Positions 1 through 7,422 of a stretch of DNA of 64,000 bases are shown in pieces. The stretch lies in the NCBI RefSeq assembly GCF_001905825.1, contig NZ_LIVV01000004.1, positions 248,001-312,000 of the forward strand, in the 5' to 3' direction. Both the position numbers and the translations under genes were made by a program. This stretch comes from Streptomyces sp. CB02009 (GTDB lineage: Bacteria > Actinomycetota > Actinomycetes > Streptomycetales > Streptomycetaceae). Each line of letters begins with the position of its first letter. Positions within the stretch are counted from its first letter, which is position 1. The notes beneath the pieces were generated by a model. The model was given only the letters and a program-made list of their open reading frames with translations. It searched no databases and was not told the origin of the DNA.

Positions 1-23
1 GCCCCGCGCGTGAAGCGCGGGGC
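1..23 (-). terminator. Hairpin terminator after the secreted protein gene
   Basis: A perfect 9-bp GC stem (GCCCCGCGC/GCGCGGGGC) with a 5-nt loop lies 26 nt beyond the stop codon of the leftward gene at 50-778. There is no long T run, which is usual for Streptomyces terminators. It could also serve a gene left of the window. Confidence 0.65.
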
Positions 24-49
24 GGCCCTCTTCGTCGTGCGGGCCCCGG

Positions 50-778
50 TCAGGCCTTCTGGGCGACGTACGTGCCGACGAGCCTGCCCTGGAAGTCGTA
101 GACCCGGCTGCCGGCCCCCTGCCGCGGGGTGTCGACGGCGGTGAGCTCGTACCGGTGCTTCCCGGCGTCGACGAGCGTGTACGTCCAGCCGTGGTGGGCG
201 GCGGCCGGATGCCTGAGGTCGAGGGAGCCGAGGGAGCGGCCGTTCTTCTGGGTGAGCTCGACGCGGGGGTGGCTGGTGCTCGTGAAGAACCGGGCCACGT
301 TCCCGTCGGGCAGGGTGACCTTGGCGTCGGGGAGCCGCACGGTGTTCTTCTTCGCCTGGTGAGCGGGCTTGGGGACGGGCTTCGGGTCCGGCTTGGGCGT
401 GGGCTTCGGGTCCGGCTTCGGCGCGGTCTCGACCCAGGAGCGCACGGTGCCGTCGGGCCTGAGGACGACGTGAAGGCCACCGTACGGACCGTCGTACTGG
501 CCGGACGCGGGCCGGCCGCCGGTGCTGACGAGGGTGTCGATCAGGGAGCCGCCGGCGTAGATCTCGGCGGAGAAGCGGCCCGGCCCGTCCTGGTAGACCC
601 GCGCGAGCGAGCCGCCGGCGAGGTCGACGTTCCGCCAGAAGACCGACTGGTCGCCACCAGCGGGGGCGGGGGCGGGGTCGGGGTCCGCGGCGAACGCTCC
701 GGCGGCCGGCAGCAGGAGCGCGGCGACGGCCCCGGTGGCGACGGCGGCGGTACGGGCGGAACGACGGGTGACACGCAT
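50..778 (-). CDS. Secreted protein of unknown function
   Basis: A 242-residue protein with a clear Sec signal peptide: basic MRVTRRSAR start, hydrophobic stretch, and an Ala-rich cleavage region ending AFAAD near residue 31. A Pro-Lys-Asp-rich linker (repeats of PKPDPKP, about residues 120-140) separates two halves. Both halves look like small beta-rich domains, so this is probably a two-domain exported or wall-associated protein. The start has AAGGAG about 9 nt upstream. It faces away from the Yip1 gene and ends in a hairpin. I do not recognise the family and infer no enzymatic role. Confidence 0.75.
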   Translation of the reverse strand: MRVTRRSARTAAVATGAVAALLLPAAGAFAADPDPAPAPAGGDQSVFWRNVDLAGGSLARVYQDGPGRFSAEIYAGGSLIDTLVSTGGRPASGQYDGPYGGLHVVLRPDGTVRSWVETAPKPDPKPTPKPDPKPVPKPAHQAKKNTVRLPDAKVTLPDGNVARFFTSTSHPRVELTQKNGRSLGSLDLRHPAAAHHGWTYTLVDAGKHRYELTAVDTPRQGAGSRVYDFQGRLVGTYVAQKA

Positions 779-870
779 CGGAAGGACTCCTTGCTCGACT
801 CGCTGACAGCTCCGAAGCTACGAGTACGACATTGAGGTGATACGTCGGTTTTGTAACGAGAGCCCGGCAT

Positions 871-885
871 ATCCCCCTAGGGGAT
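871..885. promoter_or_regulatory. C-tract/G-tract palindrome, CsoR-like operator candidate
   Basis: ATCCCCCTAGGGGAT is a near-perfect palindrome in the divergent region between the secreted protein and the Yip1 gene. CsoR/RcnR-family repressors (copper, nickel or sulfur sensing) recognise C-run/G-run inverted repeats of this general shape. The match is by shape only, and no CsoR gene is in the window. Confidence 0.3.
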
Positions 886-953
886 GTCACAGCTCAGTGG
901 CAAGCGGCGGCCCGAGGAGCGCCCGTACGGCGGAAGCGGGTACGTTCAAGGAC

Positions 954-1853
954 GTGGCTGGATTCAGGAACGGACGCGGCCGGGACAACCGCCCCCCGCA
1001 CAATCAACCGCAGCAGGCGCCGTACGGGTACAACGCGGCCCCGCCGCCGCACCCGCAGCAGCAGCAGTGGCAACAGCAGCCACCGCAGGGGCAGCAGGGG
1101 CGCCAGGGCTCCCACGGGCAGCAGGGGCAGCACGGGCACCAGGGGCAGCAGCCCTACGGCGAGCCCGAGTACTTCGGCGACCCGTACGGCCAGCAGCAGC
1201 ACCCGCACGCGGCGACGGCGAACAACCCGGGCCACACCCAGATGTTCAGCGTCGACGACCCCTACGGCGACGCCGCGACCCACCACGCCGGCGCCGCGCC
1301 CGTCCCGACGGGCCCCCGGCTCCCGTGGAAGGCGCTCCTGAGCGGCATCGTGCTGCGCCCCGCGGACACGTTCCTGCGGATGCGGGACCACGCCGTGTGG
1401 GGCCCCGCGCTGATCGTGACCTTCCTCTACGGGCTGCTCGCGATCTTCGGCTTCGACAAGGCGCGCGACGAGGCGATCAACGCGACCCTGTCGACGGCGA
1501 TCCCGTACGTCCTGATGACCGCCCTCGGCTTCGTCGTCGGCGGACTGATCCTGGGCTCGGTGACGCACACGCTGGCGCGCCAGCTGGGCGGCGACGGGGC
1601 GTGGCAGCCGACGGTGGGCCTGTCCATGCTGATCATGTCGATCACGGACGCGCCGCGGCTCGTCTTCGCGCTCTTCCTGGGCGGCGAGAACGGCCTGGTC
1701 CAGGTGATCGGCTGGCTGACCTGGCTGGCGGCCGGAGCGCTCTTCACCATGATGGTGAGCCGCTCGCACGACCTGCCGTGGCCGAAGGCGCTGGGCGCGT
1801 CGGCGATCCAGCTGGTGGCGCTGCTGAGCCTGATCAAGCTGGGCACGCTGTAA
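954..1853 (+). CDS. Yip1-domain membrane protein
   Basis: About 299 residues from a GTG at 954 (protein start MAGFRNGRGRDN). This start is preferred over the longer frame from 837 because the upstream residues look non-coding; the RBS is weak. The first ~120 residues are a Gln/Pro/Gly/His-rich disordered tail (runs of QQQ and GQQG). The rest has about five hydrophobic helices (for example FLYGLLAIFGF, LGFVVGGLILG, IGWLTWLAAGALF), typical of the Yip1 family. Its role in bacteria is unknown; membrane location is secure. It converges on the phosphoribosyltransferase gene across a shared terminator. Confidence 0.75.
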   Translation: MAGFRNGRGRDNRPPHNQPQQAPYGYNAAPPPHPQQQQWQQQPPQGQQGRQGSHGQQGQHGHQGQQPYGEPEYFGDPYGQQQHPHAATANNPGHTQMFSVDDPYGDAATHHAGAAPVPTGPRLPWKALLSGIVLRPADTFLRMRDHAVWGPALIVTFLYGLLAIFGFDKARDEAINATLSTAIPYVLMTALGFVVGGLILGSVTHTLARQLGGDGAWQPTVGLSMLIMSITDAPRLVFALFLGGENGLVQVIGWLTWLAAGALFTMMVSRSHDLPWPKALGASAIQLVALLSLIKLGTL

Positions 1854-1868
1854 GCGACGAGAACGAGG

Positions 1869-1898
1869 AAGGCCCCCGCCGTGAACGGCGGGGGCCTT
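1869..1898. terminator. Bidirectional hairpin terminator
   Basis: A 13-bp perfect stem (AAGGCCCCCGCCG and its complement) with a 4-nt loop lies between the convergent Yip1 and phosphoribosyltransferase genes. It carries A and T flanks on both sides, so it could act for both strands. Confidence 0.85.
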
Positions 1899-1919
1899 CC
1901 TCAGGTTCGGACCGGAGGG

Positions 1920-2417
1920 TCAGGCGTCGAGGACCTGGCCCTCGCGCTTGACGACGGGCGGCTCGACCGACCAGGGGAAGTTGATCCACTCGTCGGTCTT
2001 CTTCCACACGTACTCGCACTTCACGAGGGAGTGGGACTTCTCGTAGATGACGGCGGAGCGGACCTCGGCGACGTGGTCGACACAGAAGTCGTGGACGAGC
2101 TTGAGGGTCTTGCCGGTGTCGGCGACGTCGTCGGTGATCAGCACCTTCTTGTCGCTGAAGTCGATCGCGTCGGGCACGGGCGCCAGCATGACCGGCATCT
2201 CCAGCGTGGTGCCCACACCGGTGTAGAACTCCACGTTCACGAGGTGGATGTTCTTGCAGTCCAGGGCGTAGGCCAGACCGCCGGCGACGAAGACGCCGCC
2301 GCGGGCGATCGACAGCACGATGTCGGGCTCGTAGCCGTCGTCGGCGATCGTCTGCGCCAGCTCACGGACGGCGCGCCCGAAACCCTCGTACGTCAGGTTC
2401 TCGCGTACTTCACTCAT
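1920..2417 (-). CDS. Phosphoribosyltransferase (purine salvage type)
   Basis: A 165-residue type I phosphoribosyltransferase. The PRPP-binding loop VLITDDVADTGKTL sits near residues 91-104, and the pyrophosphate-loop region SIARGGVFVAGGL near 36-48. Enzymes of this fold transfer phosphoribose from PRPP to a base (hypoxanthine, xanthine or guanine in this subgroup) in the cytosol; the exact base cannot be told from sequence. It starts 13 nt after dcd, so the two form a nucleotide-metabolism operon (dcd first). Confidence 0.85.
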   Translation of the reverse strand: MSEVRENLTYEGFGRAVRELAQTIADDGYEPDIVLSIARGGVFVAGGLAYALDCKNIHLVNVEFYTGVGTTLEMPVMLAPVPDAIDFSDKKVLITDDVADTGKTLKLVHDFCVDHVAEVRSAVIYEKSHSLVKCEYVWKKTDEWINFPWSVEPPVVKREGQVLDA

Positions 2418-2430
2418 GCCTGCGACCGCC

Positions 2431-3006
2431 TCACACCTGGGTCCGATGGAAGTTCATGAACGAGCGGGAGGCCGTCGGGCCCCGCTGCCCCTGGTACCGG
2501 GAGCCGTACCGCTCGCTCCCGTACGGGAACTCGGCGGGCGAGCTCAGCCGGAACATGCACAGCTGCCCGATCTTCATCCCGGGCCACAGCTTGATCGGCA
2601 GGGTGGCGAGGTTCGACAGCTCCAGGGTCACGTGCCCGGAGAAACCGGGGTCGATGAACCCGGCGGTCGAGTGCGTCACGAGCCCGAGCCGCCCGAGGGA
2701 GCTCTTCCCCTCGAGACGCGACGCGATGTCGTCCGGGAGGGTGATGACCTCGTAGGTCGAGGCGAGCACGAACTCGCCGGGGTGGAGGATGAACGCCTCG
2801 TCACCCTCGGGCTCGACCTCACGGGTCAGGTCGAGCTGCTCGACGGCGGGGTCGATGTGGGGGTAGCGGTGGTTCTCGAACACCCGGAAGAAGCGGTCAA
2901 GCCTCACGTCGATGCTCGAGGGCTGCACCATGGATTCGTCGTACGGGTCGATGCGGACCCGTCCGGCGTCGATCTCTGCCCGGATGTCCTTGTCTGAGAG
3001 AAGCAC
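2431..3006 (-). CDS. dcd: dCTP deaminase
   Basis: A 191-residue protein with the full-length Dcd pattern: N-terminal MLLSDKDIRAEI, QPSSIDVRLD near 28-37, the conserved GKSSLGRLGL loop, THSTAGFIDPGFSGHVTLEL, and the C-terminal YGSRYQGQRGPTAS loop that closes over the nucleotide. Dcd converts dCTP to dUTP, feeding dTMP synthesis; it is a homotrimer in the cytosol. Some actinobacterial forms are bifunctional (deaminase plus diphosphatase), which I cannot decide here. It leads an operon with the downstream phosphoribosyltransferase. Confidence 0.95.
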   Translation of the reverse strand: MLLSDKDIRAEIDAGRVRIDPYDESMVQPSSIDVRLDRFFRVFENHRYPHIDPAVEQLDLTREVEPEGDEAFILHPGEFVLASTYEVITLPDDIASRLEGKSSLGRLGLVTHSTAGFIDPGFSGHVTLELSNLATLPIKLWPGMKIGQLCMFRLSSPAEFPYGSERYGSRYQGQRGPTASRSFMNFHRTQV

Positions 3007-3072
3007 GCCCCCACGATACGCAGAGGGCGCGGACCTGCCCCAATCGGCAGGTACCCGCGCCCCGGGCGCAGG

Positions 3073-3246
3073 TCAGCGACGCCCGGACTCCACCGGCACC
3101 GCATGCCGCAGCCGCGCGCAGCGCGGACACCGGATGAGCCGCCCTGGCCCGATCCGCCCGGCCCCGAGCTGCTGCAGCGGGAACGAAGCGGTACTGAACA
3201 CATGCCCTTCGGCACAACGGACGACGGTGCGCTCCATCGGACCCAT
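3073..3246 (-). CDS. Small zinc-ribbon-like protein, unknown function
   Basis: A 57-residue protein starting MGPMERTVVRCAEGHVFST. The start at 3246 is chosen because AAGGGA lies 5 nt upstream; a longer open frame to 3390 lacks that support. Residues V-R-C-A-E-G-H and R-C-P-R-C-A-R give C-x3-H and C-x2-C pairs, the look of a small zinc ribbon. It lies upstream of dcd on the same strand. Function is unknown. Confidence 0.6.
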   Translation of the reverse strand: MGPMERTVVRCAEGHVFSTASFPLQQLGAGRIGPGRLIRCPRCARLRHAVPVESGRR

Positions 3247-3408
3247 CAAGTCCCTTCCCCTACACATGTGCTGGACGGGAAGCCACATTAGGGGATCAAC
3301 GGGACACCCTCCACGCGGCACTCCGCACCCGAAAAGGCGCAAGCTTCGCCGCAAGTGGCGCATGGGGTACAGTGTGCAACGATGCGGCACCGTTCACCGG
3401 CCCGCTGT

Positions 3409-3482
3409 GCGGATGTAGTTTAATGGTAGAACATGAGCTTCCCAAGCTTATAGCGCGGGTTCGATTCCCGTCATCCGCTCCA
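3409..3482 (+). tRNA. tRNA-Gly (anticodon CCC)
   Basis: Complete cloverleaf: acceptor stem GCGGATG/CATCCGC, D arm around AGTTTAATGGTAGAAC, anticodon stem TGAGC/GCTTA with loop TTCCCAA (anticodon CCC), T arm CGGGTTCGATTCCCG, and an encoded CCA end. It reads glycine GGG codons. tRNA 3' ends are common integration sites, but the sequence downstream shows no integrase or second copy of the tRNA end. Confidence 0.97.
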
Positions 3483-3488
3483 CTGCAG

Positions 3489-3517
3489 AGCCCCAGGTCG
3501 AAGACCTGGGGCTTTTC
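3489..3517 (+). terminator. Rho-independent terminator after tRNA-Gly
   Basis: An 11-bp stem (AGCCCCAGGTC and its complement) with a 3-nt loop is followed by TTTT, only 7 nt after the tRNA CCA end. It is the most classical terminator in the window. Confidence 0.93.
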
Positions 3518-3721
3518 TGTTCTCCAGGCCGGCCTGCCTCGTCTCGCGCTCCGCGACGTCGTCGAGGGTGCCGGAGGCCCGGGCCCGTGCTTCCGAAATG
3601 CTGCACTCAGGACGAGTCAATATCTATGACCGCGGGCCGAGAATTTACCGGGCCGTGCGGGGAGAGTATTTACCGCACCGCACGGAGAGCGATTGATCTC
3701 CGCACAGAAGCCGCCGCGACC

Positions 3722-3896
3722 TGCTACTGTCGATATCAGTTGCAGTTTTGGTACCCAAAGACTTCAAGCGTCTCCAGGCGGCCCCGCCGCGCAGGAGCGC
3801 TTTTTATTTCCGGTCATTTTCCGGGCAGGGCATCATCGCGGCGACACGGCATCCGTAGAGTGCGGACGCCGGTGTACTGCCCAAAGGAGATATGAC
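3722..3896 (+). promoter_or_regulatory. Promoter and structured 5' leader of the first cspA-like gene
   Basis: A -10 hexamer TACTGT (3725-3730) lies in a 26-nt block (3722-3747) that is identical in the leader of the second cspA-like gene (19344-19369). Transcription would start near 3737, giving a leader of about 160 nt. Near its 3' end, GGGCAG (3823-3828) can pair with CTGCCC (3877-3882), which touches the Shine-Dalgarno AAAGGAGA (3883-3890). Inside that stem, 3847-3871 folds as CGGC-A-TCCG/CGGA-C-GCCG. The stretch from 3518 to 3721 shows nothing else I can support. Confidence 0.65.
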
Positions 3897-4100
3897 ATGG
3901 CTGCTGGCACCGTGAAGTGGTTCAACGCGGAAAAGGGCTTCGGCTTCATCGAGCAGGACGGTGGCGGCCCCGACGTGTTCGCCCACTACTCGAACATCGC
4001 CGCCCAGGGCTTCCGCGAGCTGCAGGAAGGCCAGAAGGTCACCTTCGACATCGCGCAGGGCCAGAAGGGCCCGACGGCCGAGAACATCGTTCCCGCCTGA
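3897..4100 (+). CDS. Cold-shock protein, CspA family (first copy)
   Basis: A 67-residue single-domain cold-shock protein that binds single-stranded RNA/DNA. The RNP1 motif KGFGFIE and the RNP2-like VFAHYSNI are both intact, and the C-terminus is the usual GPTAENIVPA. The start at 3897 follows AAAGGAGA. An out-of-frame ATG at 3892 overlaps the region. It differs from the second copy (19520-19723) at only four residues. It is followed by a strong hairpin and then a DEAD-box helicase gene, a pairing that fits a role in unfolding mRNA at low temperature. Confidence 0.95.
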   Translation: MAAGTVKWFNAEKGFGFIEQDGGGPDVFAHYSNIAAQGFRELQEGQKVTFDIAQGQKGPTAENIVPA

Positions 4101-4117
4101 AGCTGACGCATAGTTCG

Positions 4118-4157
4118 TAGCTGGGGCCCGCATCCCTCGGGGTGCGGGCCCCAGCTA
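4118..4157 (+). terminator. Long hairpin terminator after first cspA-like gene
   Basis: A stem of about 18 bp (TAGCTGGGGCCCGCATCCC pairing with GGGTGCGGGCCCCAGCTA, one G-U) begins 17 nt after the stop codon. It has no T run. A similar hairpin follows the second copy at 19756-19792. Confidence 0.8.
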
Positions 4158-4452
4158 CAGGCATTTTCCGGCAGCGTTCTCCTCCGCGGGACGGCCGTCG
4201 TTCTCCGCCGCCCACGGACCCTCCGGGGACGCCTGCCCCTTCGAACCTGTGTCTTTCCGTCGTCCTGGATCCCGGGATACCGACGTCCGCCCGACGTCAC
4301 TCCCCTTTCAGATTTCAGCACCTACGCCGACACAGAATCCATGCGAGCGAGATTCGCTTTCGCATTCCCTTCGGCCCGTTCTTCTGGTTCCCCGCGCCGC
4401 TCCACCGCTGCGGGAATTCCTTGATGACGTGCCGCATCAAGGAAGGTTCTGA
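4158..4452 (+). promoter_or_regulatory. Long leader of the DEAD-box helicase gene with a Shine-Dalgarno stem
   Basis: This ~295-nt stretch has no convincing gene. At its end, 4417-4426 (TTCCTTGATG) is perfectly complementary to 4435-4444 (CATCAAGGAA), a 10-bp stem with an 8-nt loop. The Shine-Dalgarno AAGGAAGG (4439-4446) is mostly inside the stem, so the folded form should hide the ribosome-binding site of the helicase. The 12-nt word GCTGCGGGAATT (4407-4418) recurs at 19826-19837 in the second cold-shock module. Confidence 0.6.
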
Positions 4453-5952
4453 ATGAACCCCACACGTACGAACAGCCGCTCCTCCCGCAGCCGCCGCACC
4501 GGCGGCTCCGCTTTCGGCTCCACCGCCGCTCCCGTCCGGGCCGGTCGCTTCGGTTCGTCCGCCCCCAGCCGTTCCGGAGCCCCGAGCCGCTCGGGCGGCT
4601 ACGGCCGTCGGCCCGCCGCGGTGCAGGGAGAGTTCGCCCTCCCGAAGACGATCACGCCCTCGCTGCCCCCCGTCGAGGCGTTCGGCGAACTCGACATGCC
4701 CAGGGAGCTCCTGGCCGCGCTCACCGCGCAGGGCGTGTCCGTGCCGTTCCCGATCCAGGGCGCGACCCTGCCGAACTCCCTCGTGGGCCGTGACGTGCTG
4801 GGCCGCGGCCGGACCGGCTCCGGCAAGACCCTCGCCTTCGGCCTGGCCCTCCTGGCCCGCACCGCCGGGCAGCGTGCCGAGCCCCGCCGGCCGATCGCCC
4901 TCGTCCTCGTCCCCACCCGCGAGTTGGCCCAGCAGGTGACCGACGCCCTCACGCCGTACGCACGCGCCGTCAGGCTGCGCCTGGCGACCGTGGTCGGCGG
5001 CATGCCCATCGGGCGCCAGGCCGGCGCCCTGCGCGGCGGTGCCGAGGTCGTCGTCGCCACCCCCGGACGCCTCAAGGACCTCATCGACCGAGGCGACTGC
5101 CGGCTGGACCAGGTCGCGATCACCGTCCTGGACGAGGCCGACCAGATGGCCGACATGGGCTTCATGCCCCAGGTCACCGCTCTCCTGGACCAGGTGCGGC
5201 CCGAGGGCCAGCGGATGCTGTTCTCCGCCACCCTGGACCGCAACGTCGACCTCCTGGTCCGCCGCTATCTCACCGACCCCGTCGTCCACTCCGTCGACCC
5301 CTCCCAGGGCGCGGTCACCACGATGGAACACCACCTCCTGCACGTGCACGGCGCCGACAAGCACCGGGTGACGACGGAGATCGCGGCGCGCGAGGGCCGG
5401 GTGATCATGTTCCTGGACACCAAGCACGCCGTGGACCGGCTCACCCAGGACCTCCTCGACAGCGGAGTCCGCGCCGCGGGGCTCCACGGCGGCAAGTCCC
5501 AGCCCCAGCGCACCCGCACCCTCGCCCAGTTCAAGACGGGCCACGTCACCGTCCTGGTGGCCACGAACGTCGCCGCCCGCGGCATCCACGTCGACAACCT
5601 CGACCTCGTCGTCAACGTGGACCCGCCGACCGACCACAAGGACTACCTCCACCGCGGCGGCCGCACCGCCCGCGCGGGTGAGTCCGGCAGCGTCGTCACC
5701 CTGGTCACCGCCAACCAGCGGCGCGGCCTGACCCGCCTCATGGCCACCGCCGGCATCGTGCCCCGGACCACCCAGGTCCGCTCCGGCGAGGAAGCGCTCC
5801 ACCGGATCACCGGCGCCCGGACCCCCTCCGGCGTCCCCGTCGTCATCACCGCGCCGGCGGCCGAGCAGCGCAAGCGCGGCCCGGTGTCCCGCGGTCGGCG
5901 CAGCACCGCCTCGGCGGCCCGCCGCGCGAGGTCGCAGTCGGCCGGCGCGTGA
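4453..5952 (+). CDS. DEAD-box ATP-dependent RNA helicase
   Basis: A 499-residue RNA helicase. A basic Ser/Arg/Gly-rich N-tail (residues 1-60) is followed by the two RecA domains: motif I RTGSGKT (120-126), PTREL (154-158), TPGR (203-206), DEAD (227-230), SAT (258-260), and motif VI HRGGRTAR (400-407). A basic tail follows (SRGRRSTASAARRARSQ). It unwinds RNA duplexes using ATP; DEAD helicases next to cold-shock proteins usually act in ribosome assembly or mRNA decay at low temperature. It is the second gene of the first cold-shock module, behind a leader that can hide its ribosome-binding site. Confidence 0.94.
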   Translation: MNPTRTNSRSSRSRRTGGSAFGSTAAPVRAGRFGSSAPSRSGAPSRSGGYGRRPAAVQGEFALPKTITPSLPPVEAFGELDMPRELLAALTAQGVSVPFPIQGATLPNSLVGRDVLGRGRTGSGKTLAFGLALLARTAGQRAEPRRPIALVLVPTRELAQQVTDALTPYARAVRLRLATVVGGMPIGRQAGALRGGAEVVVATPGRLKDLIDRGDCRLDQVAITVLDEADQMADMGFMPQVTALLDQVRPEGQRMLFSATLDRNVDLLVRRYLTDPVVHSVDPSQGAVTTMEHHLLHVHGADKHRVTTEIAAREGRVIMFLDTKHAVDRLTQDLLDSGVRAAGLHGGKSQPQRTRTLAQFKTGHVTVLVATNVAARGIHVDNLDLVVNVDPPTDHKDYLHRGGRTARAGESGSVVTLVTANQRRGLTRLMATAGIVPRTTQVRSGEEALHRITGARTPSGVPVVITAPAAEQRKRGPVSRGRRSTASAARRARSQSAGA

Positions 5953-6052
5953 GCCCGCGGCGGTCCCCCGTCGGCCAACGGCAGTCCGCCGTCGGCCCGG
6001 CGGTCCGCACGTCACGCGAAGAGGAATCCGACCCATCTCCGCAGGAGGCACA

Positions 6053-6397
6053 GTGACGCTGGTTCAGACGCAGCCCCGCTCGGCGAACGCCACCCCCGTG
6101 GACAGGAAGGTGGCCGACCCCACGGAAACGGCCGCACCGCGGGTCGGTGACGACATGACCGTGGAAGTGGCCCTGTCCGTCGTGATCAGTGCCCGCTCGG
6201 AGCATCTGCTCGTCTGTGACGACGACGGCCTGTGCACCCGGCTGGTCACCCGGGCCCAGCTCGCCGCCGTCCGTGACAGCAGCGCGTACACGGACCGCAT
6301 CCGGCTGCGCGACATCCCCGGCGACCGCGGTCCGTTCACCTCACCCCCGCCTGAAACGACTCACTGCGACCGGTCCCTTCTCCTCTTCTCCCTGTGA
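6053..6397 (+). CDS. Small CBS-like protein in the cold-shock module
   Basis: A 114-residue protein from a GTG with the strong site CAGGAGG 4-5 nt upstream. The middle, MTVEVALSVVISARSEHLLVCDDDGLCTRLVTRAQL (residues ~35-70), resembles half of a CBS domain (regulatory nucleotide-binding fold); a complete CBS pair is not present. The ends look disordered. It lies 100 nt after the helicase and 6 nt before the MRCVIARFPF gene, so it is probably in the same transcript. The ribosome-binding region TCTCCGCAGGAG is identical to that of the paralogous module at 19876-19887. Function is unknown. Confidence 0.65.
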   Translation: MTLVQTQPRSANATPVDRKVADPTETAAPRVGDDMTVEVALSVVISARSEHLLVCDDDGLCTRLVTRAQLAAVRDSSAYTDRIRLRDIPGDRGPFTSPPPETTHCDRSLLLFSL

Positions 6398-6403
6398 GGC
6401 AGC

Positions 6404-6709
6404 ATGCGTTGTGTCATCGCCCGGTTCCCGTTCGATCTGACCAAGAGCGGCGTCCTGGAATCCATGAAGGGCATCAAGCCCGAGCCGGTCACCGGCGAAT
6501 CCGTGATCATCGGCCGCCGCTCCTACCCCGCCAAGCAGGTCGGCCAGGTCATCACCCGCCAGGACCGCCGCGACTTCAGCGCCGGCGAAGTCCTGAGGGC
6601 CATGGCCCGGCTCGGCTTCACCTGCCGCGAGCTTCCCGACGCCGACGTACCCGACCTCACCCCGGTCCAGCAGGCATCCGCGCTGCTCGGCACCCAGGTC
6701 GCCGTCTGA
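6404..6709 (+). CDS. Conserved small protein of the cold-shock module (first copy)
   Basis: A 101-residue soluble protein beginning MRCVIARFPFDLTKSGV. It is clearly paralogous to the 90-residue protein at 19893-20165; both share IGRRxxPxKQVGxVxTRQDRRDFSAGEVxRAM and diverge only after GFTC. I recognise it as a recurrent companion of Streptomyces cold-shock genes but know no biochemical function. Basic and aromatic residues suggest an RNA- or protein-binding role, which is inference only. It sits last in the module, before a very strong terminator. Confidence 0.8.
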   Translation: MRCVIARFPFDLTKSGVLESMKGIKPEPVTGESVIIGRRSYPAKQVGQVITRQDRRDFSAGEVLRAMARLGFTCRELPDADVPDLTPVQQASALLGTQVAV

Positions 6710-6745
6710 CCGACGGGACCTGCGCGAGGCGTCACCGAAACAGCC

Positions 6746-6785
6746 GGAAGGGCCCGACCTGCAGACATGCAGGTCGGGCCCTTCC
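6746..6785 (+). terminator. Strong hairpin terminator closing the first cold-shock module
   Basis: An 18-bp perfect stem (GGAAGGGCCCGACCTGCA and its complement) with a 4-nt loop begins 36 nt after the stop codon at 6709. Confidence 0.9.
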
Positions 6786-6849
6786 GCGTACCGACGGGTT
6801 TCCCCGGCGGCGCTGCGTCACAGGACTGTCTCCCCTCCCGACACACGAA

Positions 6850-7396
6850 AATCTATCTCGGCCAGAGTAGACATTCAGTGGTGCCGTGATTATGGTTTCT
6901 CTCGTAGCCCAGCGAGACAAGAGGGCCTGGCAGAGATGAACTGCCGGGCAGCAGTACCCGCTCGTGCAGTCGGCAGGGCGGTGCGGTGGTGGAGTTCCGA
7001 AGCCAGGGTTGTCGGCAGGACGGCGACGGGACTGACGACCGCACCGGGTGGCCCGCAGTGATCAGGGGCCGCCGTGCACGGGACCGCCTGTCATGGCAGC
7101 AGCGGTACCCGTGAGCGCAGTACCAGCAGTACGCAGTACCCGTTGGGAAGCAATTGATCACCGAGGGAAGAACGGAGGAGCCGAGCGCCATCAGGATCGC
7201 CCGGGCGGAACTCTTGAGCCCGGGTACCGCAGGACATCGATAGTGAGGTGGTCTCCGGTCAAGCAATCGCGATCCCCGCGTGCCCGACAGCGTCTCGGTC
7301 GGGTCGGCGGAAACAGAAGGCCGGTGCGGTATAAGGACCGGCAGATGGTGTAGTAGTTCCTTCGGGGCCCTGGCGCCAGTACGGCGCCAGGGCCCC
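6850..7396 (+). ncRNA. Candidate structured RNA or long leader before the MerR-like gene
   Basis: About 550 nt with no convincing protein on either strand, and locally lower GC at 6845-6900. The right half shows four successive hairpins: 7200-7206/7218-7224 (CCCGGGC), 7283-7288/7298-7303 (CCCGAC), 7320-7325/7337-7342 (GCCGGT), and a 14-bp perfect stem 7364-7377/7383-7396. The last could end a free RNA or act as an attenuator, since it lies 16 nt before the ribosome-binding site of the next gene. Hairpins are common in GC-rich DNA, so this rests on their density and the unusual length. Confidence 0.4.
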
Positions 7397-7422
7397 TCAA
7401 CGCGTTCACCAGAGAGGTGCAA

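Noticed and set aside
155..835. Long plus-strand reading frame opposite the secreted protein
   Set aside because: It is the shadow of the real minus-strand gene: Arg/Gly/Val-rich, no ribosome-binding site and no domain, as expected in GC-rich DNA.
3409..3900. tRNA-Gly as an integration site for a mobile element
   Set aside because: No integrase, excisionase or repeated tRNA 3' end was found downstream. The tRNA is followed directly by its terminator and the csp promoter.
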